The notes below the pieces were generated by a model. The model had not been told where the DNA came from. It made no database searches and was given only the letters and a program-made list of their open reading frames with translations. Shown in pieces: positions 55,236 to 64,000 of a DNA stretch of 64,000 nt. This DNA is from Klebsiella quasivariicola. Its GTDB lineage: Bacteria; Pseudomonadota; Gammaproteobacteria; Enterobacterales; Enterobacteriaceae. Within the stretch, counting starts at the first letter, position 1, and every line of letters starts with the position of its first letter. Made by a program: the position numbers and the translations under genes. The stretch spans positions 176,772 to 240,771 of the forward strand of contig NZ_CP022824.1 of NCBI RefSeq assembly GCF_002269255.1, written 5' to 3'.

Positions 55236-56512
55236 TGCAGCCCCTTGATAAAAGCAACGAGTTCCTTTTCGTGGTTATCGCTGTATGGCTTACTTGTTAT
55301 TGGAAGTTTGCGGACAACACTTCCAGTCATCGCATTACGTAGCAAAACAAAAGGCGATTTATTTGCATCGTTTTTACCTCGCGCTCGGTTGTCAGCAGAT
55401 ACAAATTGCACACGAAGTAACTCGACCCGCAAGGCATATGCCCATGCGAATAACCTATTTCGCACTTCATCTACATCTTCATCGCCAAACTTGTTTGTAT
55501 AGCAAAGCAGCGCGGCAATGAACAATTCGTACACGTAGCGGTAGCGACTTTGAGATGGGCCAAAGTTTTTGAAACCTCTGTCAATAACCTCTTGTTCCAG
55601 TATCTTCAATTCGTCAAGCATGAATGTCACCATCTCGAAAAATGAGCGTCCTGCGATTATCGGGGCATCAAGCTGAAAGCGGCTGCGCCCGGCATTTCGT
55701 GCATCATGTGTAGAGGATACCGACCATGCACTTAGAAGTGGCATAGCGGCTTGTGCTGCAAGGTGATATCGCAGATTTGGCGAAAATGACCTGTGGGATC
55801 GTGATGAAATGCCCTTGAACATGCCGATGTCCCGAATAGTAAATTCGAGCGAGCTTTCGCCTCGTGACCACTTGGATATCCGGTATAGAAAAGTAGAAAA
55901 AAGCCTGTCCAGATCCTCATCGTTTACGGCTTCCCAAGCCTCAACGACAGCCACTTTCATAGCAGCGGACTCATCGTGCATTTCGCGCAGGTGGTGTGCT
56001 TTGAGCAAGTCGTGAGGGGCAAGCGGTTTGCCGCGATAGTTCTGGGAATCAAAGACACGAAATGCCTCATCAATATCGTCCGTCACAATACGCACCAACT
56101 GACATTTGTGACAGATAAAATCCAAAAACTCTTTTTTATCTTCCAACTGCGACAGGCGCCTTTGAAGCTCTATCCAAACTAGGGAGACAGGAGTTTCGCT
56201 GTTACCAGACATCGAAATTTGATGATTTATCGGATCTAAGGCCGCAAGAATCATTCGCAAAGTCAGCAGGCGCTGCTGCCCGTCGACTACATTGAGATAC
56301 TCACCATCATCGTGAAGAATGATTGCACCCAAAACATAGGGAATATCTTTTCGTTCGGTATCTCGAAGAGCTTCGCTGATATCATCCACCAGTTGTAGAG
56401 CAGTCGATACATCCCAACTGTATGGGCGTTGATAGTTCGGTATCCGAAGGCCTTGCTTGAGTAGTTCATCCACGGTGACTGCACTAACACCGTTCTCTCC
56501 GTTAATCGCCAT
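55232..56512 (-). CDS. DUF262 protein without nuclease domain, first gene of a pair
   Basis: 426 residues with DUF262 motifs RIPNYQRPYSWDVSTALQLV, LNVVDGQQRLLTLRMILA and FRVFDSQNYRGKPLAPHDLL. The C-terminal half is helical and I see no HNH or DUF1524 signature. It is translationally coupled to a DUF262-DUF1524 gene, so the two may form one NTP-sensing nuclease complex. Lower GC than the tra genes points to horizontal origin. Confidence 0.8.
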   Translation of the reverse strand: MAINGENGVSAVTVDELLKQGLRIPNYQRPYSWDVSTALQLVDDISEALRDTERKDIPYVLGAIILHDDGEYLNVVDGQQRLLTLRMILAALDPINHQISMSGNSETPVSLVWIELQRRLSQLEDKKEFLDFICHKCQLVRIVTDDIDEAFRVFDSQNYRGKPLAPHDLLKAHHLREMHDESAAMKVAVVEAWEAVNDEDLDRLFSTFLYRISKWSRGESSLEFTIRDIGMFKGISSRSHRSFSPNLRYHLAAQAAMPLLSAWSVSSTHDARNAGRSRFQLDAPIIAGRSFFEMVTFMLDELKILEQEVIDRGFKNFGPSQSRYRYVYELFIAALLCYTNKFGDEDVDEVRNRLFAWAYALRVELLRVQFVSADNRARGKNDANKSPFVLLRNAMTGSVVRKLPITSKPYSDNHEKELVAFIKGLQ

Positions 56513-56814
56513 TCCTATGTCCCTTCATTGACGCTTTTCTATTTTCTCAGCGTATTTTCCGCAAACTTTATTCACCTATATGGATACTTCGATTCCGAGT
56601 GGCGGCTGTCTTGTTCACAATTTCTATCACGAGGTGCTCCTCTGGCGCATATTTAACGATCTGGGGCATGGGTCGAGAGAGCGGTTCTGATCAAAGCGAG
56701 CATCGATGGCATCAGCACAGCGCTGCAATGCACCCGGTTGTCGATACCATGGCATTTGCTGATACGGTCACATGGTATTTGCTATATCTTCGATTCAGCG
56801 TCGGCCTTAAACCA

Positions 56815-56855
56815 TAAAAAATGCCATTGATAATGCAGTCATATCATCAATGGCA
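56815..56855 (-). terminator. Rho-independent terminator between the HEPN gene and the DUF262 pair
   Basis: On the minus strand TGCCATTGAT/ATCAATGGCA (10-bp stem, 56855-56846 and 56831-56822) is followed by TTTTTT. It would end transcription of the gene at 57022, separating it from the DUF262 promoter. The rest of the 56513-57021 gap holds no gene. Confidence 0.7.
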
Positions 56856-57479
56856 CTCACTAAATCAAATAAAACAATAGGCTAAATAATAGCCTCACTC
56901 CCACTCTATTATCAACTGCCTATATATCATATTAATTTACTTAGATTAAATATCAAATAAAATATCAATGCCATGACTAATGCCATATCTAAAAAATATG
57001 AACACAGGGTACATCTCCTGCTTATCTCACGCAGCCTAGAAACAGCATTACGATCCGATAAGCTGGCTCATAGCAAGACAGTACCCTCGGGTCGGGGTCT
57101 ACTTCGCCGTGTAGTAGGGCGTTTCGCATAGCGTAGATCGTTTCAATCAATCCCGACAATAGCTCTTCAGGGGAGCACTGAAACTCCATCGCCCCGACTT
57201 GCAGGCGATCGGCTCCACCACGCAGTAGGTCGCGCATCGGGCGCGGGTTGCAGCCGTCATAGAGCTGCCGCAGCGTCGTTTGCTGGGCTTTAGAGAGGTT
57301 CGCAGTAAAGTCTGCATGGCCATAGATCGTGTTCGGCTCATAATGCACCTGAACGTGCTGGAATTTCACGTTTCCATTGCGAACTGAGGTGACGGTGATC
57401 TGGATGTTTCCGCCCGCGATCTTCGGTGATGCTGCCAACTTACTGATTTAGTGTATGATGGTGTTTTTGAGGTGCTCCA

Positions 57480-57755
57480 GTGGCTTCTGTTTCTATCAGC
57501 TGTCCCTCCTGTTCAGCTACTGACGGGGTGGTGCGTAACGGCAAAAGCACCGCCGGACATCAGCGCTATCTCTGCTCTCACTGCCGTAAAACATGGCAAC
57601 TGCAGTTCACTTACACCGCTTCTCAACCCGGTACGCACCAGAAAATCATTGATATGGCCATGAATGGTGTTGGATGCCGGGCAACCGCCCGCATTATGGG
57701 CGTTGGCCTCAACACGATTTTACGTCACTTAAAAAACTCAGGCCGCAGTCGGTAA
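57480..57755 (+). CDS. insA: IS1 InsA (second copy)
   Basis: 91 residues, intact, with the same zinc-finger and helix-turn-helix as the copy at 35382 but several substitutions, so this is a different IS1 variant. With insB broken it could act only as a repressor. Confidence 0.93.
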
Positions 57756-58175
57756 CCTCGCGCATACAGCCGGGCAGTGACGTCATCGTCTGCGCGGAAA
57801 TGGACGAACAGTGGGGCTATGTCGGGGCTAAATCGCGCCAGCGCTGGCTGTTTTACGCGTATGACAGGCTCCGGAAGACGGTTTGCGCACGTATTCGGTG
57901 AACGCACTATGCCGACGCTGGGGCGTTTTATGAGCCTGCTGTCACCCTTTGACGTGGTGATATGGATGACGGATGGCTGGCCGCTGTATGAATCCCGCCT
58001 GAAGGGAAAGCTGCACGTAATCAGCAAGCGATATACGCAGCGAATTGAGCGGCATAACCTGAATCTGAGGCAGCACCTGGCACGGCTGGGACGGAAGTCG
58101 CTGTCGTTCTCAAAATCGGTGGAGCTGCATGACAAAGTCATCGGGCATTATCTGAACATAAAACACTATCAATAA
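57674..58175 (+). pseudogene. insB: IS1 insB with 2-bp deletion
   Basis: The InsB frame is right to YAYDRLRKTVCARIR, then shifts; the correct sequence resumes in another frame as AHVFGERTMPTLGRFM through to the normal end. A missing GT near 57885 explains both. No functional transposase can be made. Confidence 0.92.
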
Positions 58176-58283
58176 GTTGGAGTCATTACCCTCAGAACCA
58201 TTGTTAAAGCGGTACTGGGTAGATTTGAAGTCAATATCAGACCCATCACTCTTATAACGCAGCATATTTAACAATTTGTCCAT

Positions 58284-58920
58284 TTCAGTTCTCTTGCTTA
58301 GGTTTCATTAACATATTTTAAATAAGCCACTGTCTGAGTGATTGTGTCTGGTACGCAGAACAAACAGGACCTTCATTCAGTTGCTCCACTCAAACTGTGA
58401 TTAGCTACTTCCGCTTTTTTCACAAAGCGGACGATATCCCGTTAAAGCGCTTGCATATACTGTAAAACAAAATTCAATACCCGGTAAAAGAAAGCTTGGC
58501 TTCCAGCCAGTAATATGAGGTCCTGTTTGCTTGTTGTACTGTCCCCTCATCCGTAGACAAATTTCATCCTCGCAGAGAGGCCTATTAGAAAGTCTTCGGG
58601 CTTAATCCATAGAGGAAGTTGTGGCGTCAGATATGATTGCAGGGCACTTCAATGTAATCAAATATATCCTGCCGGGCCATGGCCCGGGCTTGATATATTC
58701 ACTTCCTTACACGCACTTATATGAGTAAACAAGAAACGATGCTGCCTTAGCATTATCCCAGCAATTGCTACTTTAGACATGCTTTAGCTCTAACATTGGA
58801 ACAATACTACTCTTTTGTACCTTTGCCGATGTCGGCATGGTACTCACCTTCACAAATTCAATGACAGCCATATGGTAATTTTTTACTAATTTTTGGCGCG
58901 CCATTATGAAGTTAGTCGAG
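58284..58920. other. Non-coding stretch with a large palindrome
   Basis: 637 bp without a credible gene between the broken AlbA_2 gene start and the next IS. It contains a compound inverted repeat at 58661-58699: AATATATC, three bases, the perfect 16-bp palindrome CCGGGCCATGGCCCGG, four bases, GATATATT. Purpose unknown; a recombinase or regulator site is possible. Confidence 0.5.
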
Positions 58921-58923
58921 TGA

Positions 58924-59830
58924 CCTGCCCCCAGGATTAGATACAACCGTGAGTTAGTAAGGTCGGTTTGTTTACCTTCACATTTTCCATTTCGCCACCG
59001 TGCTGCAAACTCTGATGGCGTCTGATAATTCAGTGCTGAATGTGGACGACACTCGTTATAATCCTGCCGCCAGTCATTAATGATTTTCCTTGCGTGAACG
59101 ATATCGCTGAACCAGTGCTCATTCAGGCATTCATCGCGAAATCGTCCGTTAAAGCTCTCAATAAATCCGTTCTGCGTTGGCTTCCCGGCTGGATTAAGCG
59201 CAACTCAACACCATGCTCAAAGGCCCATTGATCCAGTGCACGGCAAGTGAACTCCGGCCCCTGGTCAGTTCTTATCGTCGCCGGATAGCCTCGAAACAGT
59301 GCAATGCTGTCCAGAATACGCGAGACCTGAACGCCTGAAATCCCAAAGGCAACAGTGACCGTCAGGCATTCCTTTGTGAAATCATCGACGCAGGTAAGAC
59401 ACTTGATCCTGCGACCGGTGGAAAGTGCGTCCATGACGAAATCCATCGACCAGGTCAGATTGGGCGCCGCCGGACGGAGCAGCGGCAGACGTTCTGTTGC
59501 CAGCACTTTACGACGTCTTCTGCGTTTTACGCCCAGGCCACTGAGGTGATAAAGCCGGTACACGCGCTTATGATTAACATGAAGCCCTTCACGGCGCAGC
59601 AACTGCCAAATACGACGGTAGCCAAAACGCCTGCGCTCCAGTGCCAGCTCAGTGATGCGCCCTGATAAATGCGCATCAGCAGCCGGACGGTGAGCCTCAT
59701 AGCGGCAGGTCGACAGGGATAAACCTGTAAGCCTGCAGGCACGACGTTGCGACATACCGGTCGCATCACACATCAGCATCACGGCTTCCCGCTTCTGGTC
59801 TGTCGTCAGTACTTTCGCCCAAGAGCCACC
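58924..59830 (-). pseudogene. IS3-family OrfB with 1-bp deletion
   Basis: The transposase core is intact up to GVELRLIQPG (rve domain with WSMDFVMDALSTGRRIKCLT and RTDQGPEFTC). One A is then missing near 59183 (GGAAGCC instead of GGAAAGCC); restoring it gives KPTQNGFIESFNGRFRDECL with the third catalytic acid. As it stands the catalytic Glu is lost and the element should be immobile on its own. Confidence 0.85.
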
Positions 59831-60069
59831 TGAAGCGCCTCTTTATCCAGCATGGCTTCGGCAAGCAGCTTCTTGAGTCTGGCGTTCTCTTCCTCAAGCG
59901 ACTTCAGGCGCTTAACTTCAGGCACCTCCATACCGCCATACTTCTTACGCCAGGTGTAAAACGTGGCATCGGAAATGGCATGCTTGCGGCAGAGTTCACG
60001 GGCGGGTACCCCAGCTTCGGCTTCGCGGAGAATACTGATGATCTGTTCGTCGGAAAAACGCTTCTTCAT
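59806..60069 (-). CDS. IS3-family OrfA
   Basis: 87 residues: helix-turn-helix (GVPARELCRKHAISDATFYT) and the coiled SLEEENARLKKLLAEAMLDK tail, standard for IS407-group OrfA. Intact. Confidence 0.92.
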   Translation of the reverse strand: MKKRFSDEQIISILREAEAGVPARELCRKHAISDATFYTWRKKYGGMEVPEVKRLKSLEEENARLKKLLAEAMLDKEALQVALGRKY

Positions 60070-60619
60070 GGGGATGTCCTCATGTGGCTTATGAAGACAT
60101 TACTAACATCGGGGTGTACTAATCAACGGGGAGCAGGTCACGAGCTATATATTGGCAATGTGAGAGTCAAGAGGCTGGATTTACATCATAAGTCTTTCAA
60201 GAAGCTACCCACATGTATATCCCCGTCACTGTGGATAAACAATCTATTGAGTCTTATTCATCTGCATAACCTGTGATAAGTAATGTCTCTGAAATCCCCA
60301 GATCATACAGTGTGACGAAATGCATGATGTGGCTATGCTGATGACGGAATGATGTTATTCACCCTGGGTTGTGAAAATAGCCTGGATTGGTTACTTGCCG
60401 GACGAAGGTCTGAACAGCGCGTAGCGGCAGCAATTGACCTTTAAAAACTGTAGGAGATTAAACCGAATACACTGCGAAATTTGACAAATTGTACTCAGTA
60501 TACTCGGCTCTAATCCCGATCCATTACTATTCAATCGCCAGATATTTCAGTTCTGCTGCAAGATTATTCCGCTCTTCGTGATGCAATCATGTCAAAAATC
60601 AGTTCGTCATTGACATCAA

Positions 60620-61023
60620 TGCAACCATGGTCCCAGGCTGATAACCTGACCAACGATGCAGGTGGGACCGTGGTCCCAGGCTGGAAACCTAAACAATGAT
60701 GCAGGTGGGACCGTGGTCCCAGGCAGCTAAGCTGACCGACGACGCAGGTGGGACCGTGGCCCCAGAAAGATAACCTGACCGACGATGCAGGTGGGACCGT
60801 GGTCCCAGGCAGCTAAGCTGACCGACGATGCAGGTGGGACCGTGGTCCCAGAAAGATAACCTGACCGACGATGCAGGTGGGACCGTGGTCCCAGAAAGAT
60901 AACCTGAGCGACGACGCAGGTGGGACCGTGGTCCCAGGCAGCTAAGCTGACCGACGACGCAGGTGGGACCGTGGTCCCAGAAAGATAACCTGACCGACGA
61001 TGCAGGTGGGACCGTGGTCTCAG
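60620..61023 (+). repeat. sopC: sopC centromere, ten 43-bp repeats
   Basis: A motif TGGGACCGTGGTCCCA (inverted repeat, the SopB target) recurs at 60663, 60706, 60749, 60792, 60835, 60878, 60921, 60964 and 61007, exactly 43 bp apart, with a degenerate unit at 60620. F sopC has twelve. Spacer halves fall into two types, GGCAGCTAAGCTGACC and GAAAGATAACCTGACC. The left flank 60141-60619 has no gene; it holds a TGTGGATAA DnaA-box-like site at 60230. Confidence 0.97.
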
Positions 61024-61034
61024 AGAGAATATTT

Positions 61035-61057
61035 AGGCCAGTTATGTTTTCTGGCCT
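61035..61057 (-). terminator. Hairpin between sopB and sopC
   Basis: AGGCCAG-TTATGTTTT-CTGGCCT lies about 55 bp past the sopB stop. It is placed as the sopAB terminator but has no strong T-run. Confidence 0.4.
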
Positions 61058-61111
61058 GTGAGAAAGGAAATGAAGTAAAGGGAGATAACCGTAGACTAAA
61101 GCGTGTCCGCA

Positions 61112-62083
61112 TCAGACTCCTGGTTTCTCAAGCTCCTTAAGAATGGCTTCTATTTTCTCTATACACTCCACAGGAATGCGGGACCTATCCAGATTAAGCA
61201 CCATTTTATCGCCCTTATACAATGCTGTTGCCCCTGGAGCAAACTGATGACGTGAGCTCAGATTAACCCTTGGAGAAGGAGATTGTTTCAGTACGGATGT
61301 TAAAAGACTAATGACCTCTTCAGCTTCAAAGATTAGTCCCGCTTTCTTCTGATCGTGGAGAGTCTCAGCCTGCTGCTTCAGTAATTCTTCTTTATCTGCA
61401 AAAGCCTTCTGAAGGGCTTCACCTGACCGGGCAGACAGTTCTCCAGGATGTGCAAACAGGGCAACAACGGATTTAGGCAGTTTGGCCGTATTAATACAGC
61501 GGGTAATGATCTTACGAGAGATGTTTTCCGCATCGGCAAGCGCAGAAATATTTCCTGCAAACTCATTCTGCAGCCGGCTTGTATAACGCAGGCCACGTTC
61601 ATAAGCACTCGTCGGCCGATAATCGTTACCCAGACGGGACAATGCAGCCATCTGCTCATCGTCCAGTTCACCAACCAGAACGCGATAATCACTTTCCGTC
61701 AGGATTGCGGCTTTACGGCGACGGCTGCCGTCTGCAATTTCTATGACATCAGAAACCCGGCGGCCGAAAGCTGGAGTCTGCTGACCGGTCAGTAAAAATG
61801 AAGGAATGAGATCATCCAGAGCATCTTCGGTAAGTAGTTCCTGATCGCGCTCATTGCCTGACCATACGCGTGAAGCGCTCTCAACAGAGTCTCCCCGGAG
61901 CACCTCAAGGGTAAATTTTACTTCCCGTCCACATACCGGAAGAGAGATAGCATTACCTCGGGCCATAGCACCCACGCGCGCAATTAATGAATCCACCATA
62001 GGTGCGGCTGGCGCCGGTGATGAAGTATCTTCAGTCGATTGAGTATGTGTGGTATGTCTTGGAATGACAGGAGCACGCTTCAT
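61112..62083 (-). CDS. sopB: SopB, centromere-binding partition protein
   Basis: 323 residues, the exact F SopB length. Domain order: N-terminal SopA-interacting region, ParB core (RRVSDVIEIADGSRRRKAAI), helix-turn-helix (SALADAENISRKIITRCINT) and the C-terminal dimer domain that contacts sopC. It abuts sopA by one base. It builds the partition complex on the 43-bp repeats and acts as corepressor. Confidence 0.97.
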   Translation of the reverse strand: MKRAPVIPRHTTHTQSTEDTSSPAPAAPMVDSLIARVGAMARGNAISLPVCGREVKFTLEVLRGDSVESASRVWSGNERDQELLTEDALDDLIPSFLLTGQQTPAFGRRVSDVIEIADGSRRRKAAILTESDYRVLVGELDDEQMAALSRLGNDYRPTSAYERGLRYTSRLQNEFAGNISALADAENISRKIITRCINTAKLPKSVVALFAHPGELSARSGEALQKAFADKEELLKQQAETLHDQKKAGLIFEAEEVISLLTSVLKQSPSPRVNLSSRHQFAPGATALYKGDKMVLNLDRSRIPVECIEKIEAILKELEKPGV

Positions 62084-63249
62084 TATCTAATCTCCCAGCG
62101 TGGTTTAATCAGACGATCAAAAATCTCATTGCAAACAGGTTCCCATATAGAGAGGGCATTACGCCAGGCGCCAGTTGAAGAACGTTGATCAATAGCCTGT
62201 TCAAAAACGGTTCTCATACGGATCTGACCTTTACCGACTTCATCCGTTTCGCGCACAACATTTTTAAGGACCATGCTTCCCCAGGCATCCCGAATTTGTT
62301 CTTCCATCCACGGGGACTGCGAGCCGTTATTATTACTGTATTTAGTAAGCAGAATACGGACATCTGGCTCAAAGCCTTTAAGATCCACGTTCTTAAGCAG
62401 GTCACGCAGCATATCGAAAAACTGCAGTGCGGAGGTGTAGTCGAAAAGCTCTGCCGGAGTAGGGACAATCAGTACATCAGCAGCGCATACAACATTTATC
62501 GTACCGATACCAAGGTTGGGTGCACTGTCGATAACTATCACGTCATAATCATGAGCGATAGTTTCAATGGCCAGACGGAGCATCAGGTGCGGGTCAGCAG
62601 GTAATTTGCCTTCGTCAAATTTCCCCATCAGCTCGGTTTCAATGCGGTGCAGTGCCAGACAGGACGGGATGATATCAAGGCCAGGCCAGCAGGTGGGCTT
62701 TATAGCGTAGCTGGCGTCATCCTTTTCCCCAAGATAAAAGGGCAGGAGAGTGTCCTCAGCATGAATATGAAGATCGGGCACCCATCCGTGATACATAGAA
62801 GCAGTTCCCTGTGGGTCATTGCCTTCAACAAGCAGAACACGGAGTCCTTTCAGAGCAAGATCCTGAGCCAGGTGAACGGATACTGAGGTTTTGTAAACAC
62901 CACCTTTGTGAGCAGCAACACCAATCACCGGCGGAAACGCATCTTCAGCACGGCGCAGTCGTGTACCAAATACATCCCGCATGTGATTGATTTGCTCGAT
63001 GGTATAACCAACGCGTTGCTCAACTCTCCCACGGGTTTCCATATCAGGGTGCGGCAGCCGGCCAGCTTTCTCGGCATCCCTGATAGCCTGAGATGACACG
63101 CCAACTAAATCAGCTGCTTCACCAATCCTCCAGCGCCGGGTTATTTTCCGGGCTTCCGGACTGTCATCATTAAACTGCGCAATGGCGATTGCTTTCGTCA
63201 TTTCATGACCAGCACTTATGCACTGGTTGAGTGTATCCATGAGTCCCAT
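62083..63249 (-). CDS. sopA: SopA, partition ATPase
   Basis: The ATG at 63249 (GGA nine bases upstream) aligns with the F start and gives 388 residues. A DNA-binding winged helix near the N-terminus (KITRRWRIGEAADLVGVSSQ) precedes the ParA deviant Walker A (GVAAHKGGVYKTSVSVHLAQ) and IVIDSAPNLGIGT. It drives plasmid segregation and represses its own promoter at the CTTTGC motifs upstream. Confidence 0.97.
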   Translation of the reverse strand: MGLMDTLNQCISAGHEMTKAIAIAQFNDDSPEARKITRRWRIGEAADLVGVSSQAIRDAEKAGRLPHPDMETRGRVEQRVGYTIEQINHMRDVFGTRLRRAEDAFPPVIGVAAHKGGVYKTSVSVHLAQDLALKGLRVLLVEGNDPQGTASMYHGWVPDLHIHAEDTLLPFYLGEKDDASYAIKPTCWPGLDIIPSCLALHRIETELMGKFDEGKLPADPHLMLRLAIETIAHDYDVIVIDSAPNLGIGTINVVCAADVLIVPTPAELFDYTSALQFFDMLRDLLKNVDLKGFEPDVRILLTKYSNNNGSQSPWMEEQIRDAWGSMVLKNVVRETDEVGKGQIRMRTVFEQAIDQRSSTGAWRNALSIWEPVCNEIFDRLIKPRWEIR

Positions 63250-63271
63250 ACTGAACATCCTTTAATCTTCA

Positions 63272-63373
63272 CTTTGCATTATTTTATTAAATCTTGGAAT
63301 TTATTGCAAAGCAACAATAAAAACGCAAAGTGCACGAAAAAGTGCAAAGTGAACCGCATTGGGTGATGCAAAG
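63272..63373 (-). promoter_or_regulatory. sopAB operator: five CTTTGC motifs
   Basis: CTTTGC at 63272 (plus) and its complement GCAAAG at 63306, 63325, 63344 and 63368 lie directly upstream of sopA. In F the SopA repressor binds CTTTGC motifs in this place. Three of them are spaced 19 bp apart, about two helical turns. Confidence 0.8.
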
Positions 63374-63395
63374 AACGCAGGGGATTACAAAAGAG

Positions 63396-63985
63396 TACAT
63401 ACCGCAGTCAATATTAATCACTGCCGCTCGCCGCAGTAAGCGATCTCACGGAGTGAGAAAGCGGCGAGGAAGCGGAAAATCACAGAATTCACAGATTGCA
63501 CGTACGTCGGGTTGCTAAAGATGGCTCTGGATAAGCCAGTTATAATGAAATTGACTGCGGTATGTAATATATTGACTATGGTATGATGCTTACCGCATCT
63601 GTGTCGAGAAAGAGGAAAGACGACTCAGCATACCGCAGTCAATGTTTCATTGTTGTACCTGTAGATCTCAATCTTCCAGAGCGTATTCAGGAAAATCAGG
63701 CCAGGGTTCTGGATATCTGGTATGGCGCTTCCGGCCTTGTATCTGGGTTATTCATGGTCTCGATCCAATAATTGATCCCAAGGAGATCATAGTGAGATCC
63801 AAAAGAGATCCCCGGATCGCTCCAGCATGCGCTGTAACTGGCTTTAACGTCTGTCTGGATCGACTGCGGAATGTAAAATGTTGACTGTTATATGCATAAT
63901 CTAATACTGTGATATGCAACGGTATTTACAGAGGTATGTATATCCGTTGACTGCGATACGTATTACTACATCCTTTTGTGGATAA
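63396..63985. other. Iteron cluster of an IncFIB-type replication origin
   Basis: The motif TTGACTGCGGTATGTAATAT and variants recur at 63396-63414 (minus), 63551, 63571, 63629-63645 (minus), 63861, 63881 and 63947. A perfect DnaA box TGTGGATAA lies at 63977-63985. Position beside sopA and repeat spelling suggest a RepFIB-type replicon whose rep gene lies past the window. No gene is seen from 63374 to 64000. Confidence 0.75.
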
Positions 63986-64000
63986 CCGTTGAGGATCAAG

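Larger units (their letters stand above)
57425..58190 (+). mobile_element. IS1, 766 bp, defective, no target duplication
   Basis: Ends GGTGATGCTGCC and GAGTCATTACC. It is two bases short of 768 because GT is missing in insB near 57885. Flanks (GCGATCTTC and CTCAGAACC) do not match, so adjacent DNA was deleted or rearranged after insertion. Confidence 0.93.
57022..58283 (-). pseudogene. AlbA_2-like / HEPN-like gene broken by IS1
   Basis: Two same-strand fragments flank IS1. The 5' one (58283-58191) reads MDKLLNMLRYKSDGSDIDFK then STQYRFNNGSE, the start of a Schlafen-AlbA_2-type domain. The 3' one (57424-57022) ends in a helical domain with MRNALLHGEVDPDPR, an RX4H motif typical of HEPN RNases. 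They are in the order of one gene. IS1 has no 9-bp duplication, so the middle was probably deleted with it. That they were one gene is inference. Confidence 0.55.
58921..60140 (-). mobile_element. IS3-family insertion sequence (IS407-like group), 4-bp duplication
   Basis: 1220 bp with ends TGACCTGCCCCCAGGATTAG and TGACCTGCTCCCCGTTGATT, flanked by the direct repeat CGAG (58917-58920 and 60141-60144). It carries orfA and a frameshifted orfB. Confidence 0.88.

Noticed and set aside
57438..57438. TTG at the IS1 edge as a genuine start for the HEPN-like protein
   Set aside because: The first codons come from the IS1 end, so the frame is open only by chance and the true N-terminus is missing.
60620..61023. 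Regular 43-bp repeats that might be taken for a CRISPR array
   Set aside because: Period is constant, spacers are two recurring types rather than unique, and the core TGGGACCGTGGTCCCA is the SopB site next to sopB/sopA.

Overview
The window looks like part of a large IncF-type conjugative plasmid from Klebsiella (K. pneumoniae complex). It carries an F-like transfer operon, an F-like leading region (ssb, psiB, psiA, a ParB-like gene, klcA), an F-type sopABC partition locus, and at the right edge the iterons of what is probably an IncFIB-type replicon. The IS types and a Klebsiella-like cellulose cluster agree with that host. Names rest on recalled family sequences, not on a search.

Layout. 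1-15.1 kb: tra operon on the minus strand, read right to left as traM, traJ, traY, traA, traL, traE, traK, traB, traV, five small accessory genes (one broken), traC, trbI, traW, an extra coiled-coil gene, traU, trbC and traN (cut by the window edge). traP, trbD, trbG and traR are absent at their usual F positions. 15.2-15.55 kb: oriT, with a nic site of R100-type spelling. The plus strand is the transferred strand, so everything to the right (15.5-47 kb) is the leading region, and its minus-strand genes use the transferred strand as template.

15.5-47.6 kb: the leading region. Three copies of a 0.6-0.77 kb GC-rich, hairpin-rich non-coding repeat each end about 25-35 bp before the first gene of a minus-strand operon: DUF932/DUF5983; ssb-DUF905-parB-psiB-psiA; and a DUF3560 operon. 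I read them as Frpo-like single-stranded-DNA promoters that switch on anti-defence and anti-SOS genes on entry. A three-gene toxin/antitoxin/antitoxin set lies after the first repeat.

19.6-36.8 kb: a 17-kb composite transposon made of two ISKpn26-like (IS5 family) copies carrying a nearly complete cellulose cluster: truncated bcsE, then bcsF and bcsG, facing bcsO-Q-A-B-C-D-Z. Removing it with one TAA restores a small gene whose stop overlaps the start of the next gene, so it entered the leading region as one unit. The right IS copy is itself interrupted by IS1.

47.4-53.0 kb: a SOS-mutagenesis umuDC pair. A group II intron, itself interrupted by an IS3-family element, sits in antisense exactly between the umuDC -35/-10 promoter and its LexA box. 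53.0-58.9 kb: a foreign island with two translationally coupled DUF262 genes (GmrSD/BrxU-like folds, candidate phage defence), plus a third gene (AlbA_2-like N-terminus, HEPN-like C-terminus) broken by IS1. 58.9-60.1 kb: a second IS3-family element with a frameshifted transposase. 60.6-63.25 kb: sopC (ten 43-bp units), sopB and sopA; then SopA operator motifs, iterons and a DnaA box to the end.
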